Shown one piece after another: positions 61,873-64,000 of a DNA stretch of 64,000 nucleotides. Source of the stretch: Halieaceae bacterium UBA5044 (lineage in GTDB: Bacteria; Pseudomonadota; Gammaproteobacteria; Pseudomonadales; Halieaceae). The translations under genes were made by a program, and so were the position numbers. The notes under the pieces were generated by a model. The model saw only the letters and a list, made by a program, of their open reading frames with translations, searched no databases and was not told the origin of the DNA. Numbering within the stretch: position 1 is the first letter of the stretch; each line of letters begins with the position of its first letter. The DNA is taken from the NCBI GenBank assembly GCA_002416125.1, contig DIBU01000006.1:124001-188000 (forward strand), written 5' to 3'.

Positions 61873-62315
61873 GGAATCTGTTGCGCCCAGTCCTTCAGAA
61901 TAGCTGCCATCTGCTCTACGGTAGCCGCATCGCCCGCTTCTTGCCAGTACAGCCCACAGCTGTCCTCATGCACGCTTGCCGCGAGCATGGTGCCGGGGGC
62001 CGCGAGCAGCGCAGCGGGCACCGGTTCAGGCTTTGGCCCGACGGCCTGCCACCCGTCAGCACGCAGCTGCCAGACACAGCGCCGGCGGCCCTTGCCGCGG
62101 GAGGGCGGCAGTCGCAGGCCATAATAAATGACGTCGGATGCCAGGCTCTGCTGTGGTAACGCTGGCCCCGGCTGGTCGCGAAACTCGACGAAAAGCCCGT
62201 TCAACGCCGCGGTCTCCCGCAGGGTGACCTGCAGGCGCTGTCGCTTGCTGGGGAGGAAATGCGTGAGCGGCGCGAGGGCCACCAGCAGGGCGAAGGCAAT
62301 CAACACATAATTCAA
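61869..62315 (-). CDS. Hypothetical membrane-anchored protein
   Basis: A 148-aa protein I do not recognise. It has one N-terminal hydrophobic helix (about 2-19, VLIAFALLVALAPL), a basic patch (SKRQRLQV) and then a soluble domain with two Cys residues (RRRCVWQL, DSCGLYWQEA). The N-out or N-in orientation cannot be decided; positive residues after the helix favour a cytosolic domain. The start is TTG at 62315, with AGGA 6 bases upstream; GTG three codons later is possible. It lies upstream of topA on the same strand and is divergent from the usp gene. Confidence 0.65.
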   Translation of the reverse strand: MNYVLIAFALLVALAPLTHFLPSKRQRLQVTLRETAALNGLFVEFRDQPGPALPQQSLASDVIYYGLRLPPSRGKGRRRCVWQLRADGWQAVGPKPEPVPAALLAAPGTMLAASVHEDSCGLYWQEAGDAATVEQMAAILKDWAQQIP

Positions 62316-62376
62316 GGCAGGTCCTGACTCAGGTCAACGATCGGGGCAAAGTCGCCCGCGTTGCTGCCGGAGGCGC

Positions 62377-62404
62377 TTGTCCGGCGCGCATTGTATGCTA
62401 TAAC
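62377..62404 (+). promoter_or_regulatory. Candidate sigma-70 promoter of the usp gene
   Basis: TTGTCC (62377-62382) and TATAAC (62399-62404) with a 16-bp spacer, about 35 bases before the ATG. Confidence 0.5.
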
Positions 62405-62439
62405 GGAACCTGATTTCTGTTCACGATTACGGGGGGTCT

Positions 62440-62880
62440 ATGTCCAACTACAAGAAACTGATTATCGCGGTGGATCTCAGTGAAGATTCCGCAGACGTGG
62501 CCCAGCGCGCACGCGGCGTCGCACAGGGCAGCGGTGCCGAGCTGCACCTCATTCACGTCATCGAGCCCCTGAGCTTTGCCTATGGCGGCGACATCCCCAT
62601 GGATTTTTCCGGTATCCAGGACGAAATCCACCAACAGGCCGCGCAGCAACTGGCGCGTTTCGGTGAGCAGTACGGGATTGCCGCCGACCGCCAGCACATC
62701 GTGCTCGGCCGTCCGGAGGTGGAAATCCACAGCAAGGCGGAGGAAATCGGCGCCGACCTCATCGTGGTGGGCAGTCACGGCCGTTACGGCCTGGCACTCC
62801 TCATGGGCTCTACCGCCAACGGCGTCCTGCATGGCGCGTCCTGTGATGTTCTCGCCGTCAGGGTCGGCAACCGGTCCTGA
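62440..62880 (+). CDS. Universal stress protein, UspA family
   Basis: A 146-aa single-domain Usp with the ATP-binding pattern G-x2-G-x9-G-(S/T) in GSHGRYGLALLMGST (about 111-125) and the N-terminal IIAVDLSEDS strand-loop. The ATP-binding type is therefore expected. Members respond to stress and growth arrest; the exact role is not known. It is a single gene with its own promoter and a GC hairpin after the stop. Confidence 0.92.
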   Translation: MSNYKKLIIAVDLSEDSADVAQRARGVAQGSGAELHLIHVIEPLSFAYGGDIPMDFSGIQDEIHQQAAQQLARFGEQYGIAADRQHIVLGRPEVEIHSKAEEIGADLIVVGSHGRYGLALLMGSTANGVLHGASCDVLAVRVGNRS

Positions 62881-62888
62881 GCCCTGCT

Positions 62889-62907
62889 GCGCCGCGGCTC
62901 GCGGCGC
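62889..62907. terminator. GC-rich hairpin between convergent usp and glutaredoxin genes
   Basis: A perfect 8-bp stem (62889-62896 with 62900-62907) and 3-base loop in the 28-bp gap between two convergent stops. There is no T-tract on either side, so termination efficiency is uncertain. Confidence 0.4.
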
Positions 62908-62908
62908 G

Positions 62909-63181
62909 CTACCCCTGCCCGCCGTCACCGCCATCGATGAAATCCAGCAGCTGCTGGGGCGAAAACGGCCAGTCCAGCTCGCACCCGTCCTGCCGGTACA
63001 GCACCGGGATGCGGGTTGCGTAGCGCACAAACAGCTGCTCATCCTCGCTGATATCCACGGCATCGTAGTCGCTGATCAGCGCCTCCTGCACAGCCAGATC
63101 CAGTAAGGCAGCAGCCTGTTCGCACAGGTGACACGCAGACGTCCCGTAGAGTGTGAGTGGACTTTGACAAAGCTCTGGCAC
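62909..63181 (-). CDS. Glutaredoxin-like protein (DUF836)
   Basis: A 90-aa thioredoxin-fold protein of the DUF836 group with the redox pair in TSACHLCEQA (C-x2-C, about residues 17-20) and the cis-Pro segment RIPVLYRQDG. The partner and substrate are unknown. ATG at 63181. It converges with usp and is divergent from the IclR regulator across 143 bp. Confidence 0.85.
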   Translation of the reverse strand: MPELCQSPLTLYGTSACHLCEQAAALLDLAVQEALISDYDAVDISEDEQLFVRYATRIPVLYRQDGCELDWPFSPQQLLDFIDGGDGGQG

Positions 63182-63324
63182 CTGCTGGCTCCCTGTTGTT
63201 TAATGCGGCTCGCCTGCTGCACGCCTCACCCAAACGCAGGATTGCGGCCGCAGGCAGTCGGAGGTTATGATTCTTCAGTACAGCATAATGAACCGCACCA
63301 TTGCGAAGCCAGGGAGTACCTGAC

Positions 63325-64000
63325 GTGGCACTGTTTTCCCAACCCACCGCCCGCGCGCTGGCCATACTCGATCTGCTGATGGCGAACCCGCAACAGGCCT
63401 TTGGTTTGACGGAAATGACGCGTCGCCTGAACCTCAACAAGGCCACCTGTCACGCCATCCTGACCACGATGGCCAATTACGGCTTCCTGGTTCAACATCC
63501 CAAAACCAAGGCGTATCGCCTCGGCCCTTCCATTATAGCGGCAGGTAACGCCGCTTTCGCGCAGTTTCCCGTGCTGGAATACGCGAGGCCGGAACTGGAG
63601 GGCCTCAACAGCGACCTGAACCTGGGCTTTGCCGTCACCGCACGTTCCAAGCTGCACCAGGTCCTGCTGGCGCTGTATGGCAACGCCACCCCGCTGATGG
63701 ACTCCTTCCAGCTGGGCCTGCGCCTGCCCAACGCTGCGCCCGTTGCGGCGTGTTTTACCGCCTTCTCCCCAGCGAAGCAGCTCGAAGCCTGGCTTACCCG
63801 GGCACACGAGTCACGGGGCGGGTACAACGAGCGCCTCGACCAGAAACTGCGGGTGTCGGTGATAGCGATTCGGGCCCGGGGTTATGAGGTCACGCTGAAA
63901 ACCCGTGCGGAGGAAGAACTGACCCGGGAGCTGACCCGCATACACCAGTCCTGGAGCCTGCAGGAGCTGGAAGAGGCCACCAACAAGTACCAGCAGGGCA
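63325..64000 (+). CDS. IclR-family transcriptional regulator (partial)
   Basis: At least 225 residues; the gene runs off the right edge. The winged helix at 1-75 contains TEMTRRLNLNKATCHAIL and the YRLGPSIIAAG linker helix; the IclR effector domain follows (EYARPELEGL..., LGLRLPNAAPVAACFTAFS). The effector part looks slightly divergent, without the usual catabolite-binding Cys/Ser pattern being obvious. GTG at 63325 has AGGGAG about 9 bases upstream. IclR regulators usually control a neighbouring catabolic operon, which would lie beyond the window. Confidence 0.85.
   Translation, partial: MALFSQPTARALAILDLLMANPQQAFGLTEMTRRLNLNKATCHAILTTMANYGFLVQHPKTKAYRLGPSIIAAGNAAFAQFPVLEYARPELEGLNSDLNLGFAVTARSKLHQVLLALYGNATPLMDSFQLGLRLPNAAPVAACFTAFSPAKQLEAWLTRAHESRGGYNERLDQKLRVSVIAIRARGYEVTLKTRAEEELTRELTRIHQSWSLQELEEATNKYQQG

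Noticed and set aside
1..64000. CRISPR arrays, insertion sequences, prophage
   Set aside because: No regularly spaced repeats, transposase, integrase or phage structural gene was recognised anywhere in the window.

Overview
This is a GC-rich chromosomal stretch of a gammaproteobacterium. The gene blocks are in Pseudomonas-like order: gap-mfd-csiV-mtnP-(mscS)-lexA-topA, comEC-exbB-exbD-msbA-lpxK-kdsB-ptp-murB, and trxB-aat-bpt. A complete Na+-translocating NADH dehydrogenase locus (nqrABCDEF-apbE-nqrM), a sphingomonad/Halieaceae-style TonB receptor and several aerobic catabolic genes point to a marine aerobic bacterium. The Cellvibrionales/Halieaceae (OM60/NOR5) are my best guess, but this is inference. 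No insertion sequences, prophage, integrase or CRISPR array were seen. Coding density is very high: no gene-free stretch exceeds 300 bases (the longest are about 266 bp before 57288 and 243 bp before nqrA). Many genes overlap by 1-8 bp.

Layout. 1-9500: an accessory catabolic cluster (quinone-oxidoreductase-like MDR cut by the window edge, exported D-aminoacylase-type amidohydrolase, AbfD-type CoA dehydratase), a K+/H+ antiporter, the tail-specific protease prc, a PAS/LuxR-like orphan regulator and a DUF938 methyltransferase. 9521-19727: housekeeping genes (cysG, serS, crcB, rarA, lolA, ftsK on the minus strand; trxB, aat, bpt on the plus strand). 19746-26388: an accessory island with a TonB receptor, a divergent AraC regulator, a Tat-exported NicA2-like flavin amine oxidase, a periplasmic cytochrome c and a periplasmic HAD phosphatase. 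26528-37783: tRNA-Cys, tRNA-Gly and a truncated tRNA-Gly copy, then pgsA, uvrC, murB, ptp, kdsB, lpxK, msbA, exbD, exbB and comEC, all read leftward. 37903-41583: DUF2062 protein and lolE-lolD-lolC. 41610-48769: nqrM, apbE and nqrF-A. 49013-63181: gap, mfd, csiV, mtnP, mscS, lexA, topA and small conserved proteins. The right edge cuts an IclR regulator.

How the genes work together. LolA, LolCDE, MsbA, LpxK, KdsB and MurB form an envelope-biogenesis set. RarA, UvrC, Mfd, LexA, TopA and FtsK form a genome-maintenance set; lexA carries two SOS boxes. NqrA-F with ApbE (flavinylation) and NqrM (iron-centre maturation) makes a self-contained sodium pump.

Main points for follow-up: (1) the AraC-flanked NicA2-like oxidase plus cytochrome c plus TonB receptor, a candidate periplasmic amine-oxidation system with a 21-bp-phased direct repeat as likely operator; (2) two essential-type genes with apparent non-standard start codons, cysG (ATC) and lolC (CTG), each behind a good Shine-Dalgarno; (3) an intrinsic-terminator hairpin with a UUCG loop and T-tract inside the first codons of apbE; (4) a 43-nt tRNA-Gly 5' half with altered anticodon beside the intact gene.
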